Part shown: positions 63,094-64,000 of the stretch, piece by piece | How positions within the stretch are numbered: position 1 is the stretch's first letter | Layout: the number at the start of each line of letters is the position of its first letter | NCBI RefSeq assembly: GCF_900167565.1 | Contig: NZ_FUZV01000002.1 | Location: forward strand, 186,001 to 250,000 | Direction of reading: 5' to 3' | Source: Pseudoxanthomonas indica | GTDB lineage: Bacteria > Pseudomonadota > Gammaproteobacteria > Xanthomonadales > Xanthomonadaceae | Length of the DNA: 64,000 nt | Notes under the pieces: generated by a model | What the model saw: only the letters and a program-made list of their open reading frames with translations | Databases searched by the model: none | Told to the model about the DNA's origin: nothing | Made by a program: the position numbers and the translations under genes

Positions 63094-63977
63094 AGGCATG
63101 GACGCAGCTGGCCCTGGCCACCGCTCTGACGCTATCGACCATCGGCGCTGCGACTGCCGCCGACGACCCGATAGCGGTCCAGCTCAACCAGCGCCTGCGC
63201 GCGCTGCAGGCTGACCCGAGCAGCAATGAACTGGCGGCGTTCGAACGGCTGCAGGCCCAGCAAGCCATTTCCGATATCCAAGAGGTCCGCCGCAGCCAGC
63301 GGGAGCGCGCCCAGTACGTGGCCACCCGTCGGGTGGAGATCGCCGAAGCCGTGGCCCGCACCCAAGCCGCGCAGCGCGAGCTTTCCCGACTGGACCGCAC
63401 CCGCAGTGAATTGCTGGTCGAAGCCAGCCGCCGCGACGCAGAACGCGCCCGCCAGGAAGCCGACCGCCTGCGCCTGCAGGCGCAGATCCAGGCCGAGGAG
63501 ACCGAGCGCCTGCGCCAGGCCGCCGAAGCCGAGACCCTGGCCCGGCAGGATGCCGAGCTGGCCCTGACCAGCGTGGCCGGCCAGCAGTCGGCGCGCCTGA
63601 GCGCGGCCCGGCAGAAGGAAGCCAGGCTGGCGCGCGAGGAAGCCGAGCTGGTCGCCGGCAGCAAACTGCCGGCCTCGAAATTCGAGGCCCGCGGCGAGGT
63701 CTTCACCTTGCCGGCCTCGCTGTTCGCCAGCGGCAGCGCCAAGCTCTCGGCCAGTGGCCAGGACATCGTCAACGCGCTGGCCGCTTACCTGCAGGCGAGC
63801 CCGAAAGCCAAGGCCCGCATCGAAGGCTACGGCGACAAGCAGACCAACGGCCAGCGCCGCGCCGATGCCCTGCGCGATGCGCTGGTGGCGGCCGGTGTTC
63901 CCAAGGCGCGCGTGCAGACAGCCGGTAAGGGCACAGGCAGCGCGGCGAAGGCGGCAGAATTCATCGTGACGCAGTAA
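63090..63977 (+). CDS. OmpA-family peptidoglycan-binding protein
   Basis: 295 residues. A Sec signal (MKAWTQLALATALTLSTIGAATAA) leads into a long coiled-coil region rich in Arg, Glu and Ala (about 60-190). The C-terminal OmpA domain (about 205-295) has LPASLFASGSAKLSASGQDIVNALAAYL and the binding motif IEGYGDKQTNGQRRADALRDALVAAGV. It should bind peptidoglycan noncovalently in the periplasm. It is coupled to the DUF4398 gene by ATGA; together they may form a coiled-coil envelope unit. The last 23 bases of the window are non-coding. Confidence 0.9.
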   Translation: MKAWTQLALATALTLSTIGAATAADDPIAVQLNQRLRALQADPSSNELAAFERLQAQQAISDIQEVRRSQRERAQYVATRRVEIAEAVARTQAAQRELSRLDRTRSELLVEASRRDAERARQEADRLRLQAQIQAEETERLRQAAEAETLARQDAELALTSVAGQQSARLSAARQKEARLAREEAELVAGSKLPASKFEARGEVFTLPASLFASGSAKLSASGQDIVNALAAYLQASPKAKARIEGYGDKQTNGQRRADALRDALVAAGVPKARVQTAGKGTGSAAKAAEFIVTQ

Positions 63978-64000
63978 TTTCTGCCTATATTTCAATGGCT

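Overview
The window is GC-rich chromosomal DNA from a gamma-proteobacterium of the Xanthomonadaceae/Lysobacteraceae (Xanthomonas, Pseudoxanthomonas, Stenotrophomonas, Lysobacter or a close relative). The evidence is a Clp (Crp-like) regulator almost identical to the Xanthomonas protein, transcribed divergently from speD; a split class II ribonucleotide reductase (NrdJa/NrdJb) with a histone H1-like gene between its halves; pilU; a trpE...trpG-trpD-trpC cluster; and several palindromic repeats of types common in this family. I cannot fix the genus.

Layout. 1-5400: end of a RarD-like permease, a molybdenum hydroxylase set (lipo-cytochrome c, Tat-exported Moco subunit, 2Fe-2S subunit) and, divergently, its maturation genes (XdhC, MobA-like transferase). 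5400-11000: a secreted HAF-like repeat protein and an ABC exporter coupled to a two-component system. 11100-15760: a MacA/LolD/permease/permease efflux operon closed by a strong terminator. 15900-17240: a secreted protein and an SBF-like transporter. 17435-21854: an accessory island with a membrane-anchored small GTPase, a tail-anchored protein, a third unknown protein, a fused GmrSD-type DUF262/DUF1524 nuclease and a small protein. This is the best candidate for an undescribed system. 21950-26260: NTF2-like protein, an unknown protein and a zinc-ribbon/SPFH membrane operon. 26404-27121: a large inverted repeat around two microsatellites. 27258-33800: GGDEF cyclase, M17 aminopeptidase, HAD, PerM-like permease and a small envelope operon. 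33889-39850: Deg protease with a sigma-E-like promoter, then the nrdJa-histone-nrdJb locus behind paired NrdR-like palindromes. 40178-45715: RES-Xre toxin-antitoxin, a 4-TM protein, a divergent DUF2235/patatin lipase pair and a small lipoprotein.

45769-64000 is mostly core: purC, a J-domain protein, rpe, a YegS-like kinase, the trp genes (with a methyltransferase, an ABM protein and a HAD phosphatase woven in), clp/speD, a guanidine-II riboswitch with its sugE/gdx exporter, coq7, rplM-rpsI, tRNA-Gln(CTG), a 2OG-Fe dioxygenase, FAH-family hydrolase and maiA (tyrosine degradation), pilU, a DUF4398 protein and an OmpA-like protein.

Many genes are translationally coupled by ATGA, TGATG or GTGA overlaps. 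Several use GTG or TTG starts (trpE, trpG, purC, speD, the holin-like pair). Families were recognised by eye from motifs and length; no database search was run.
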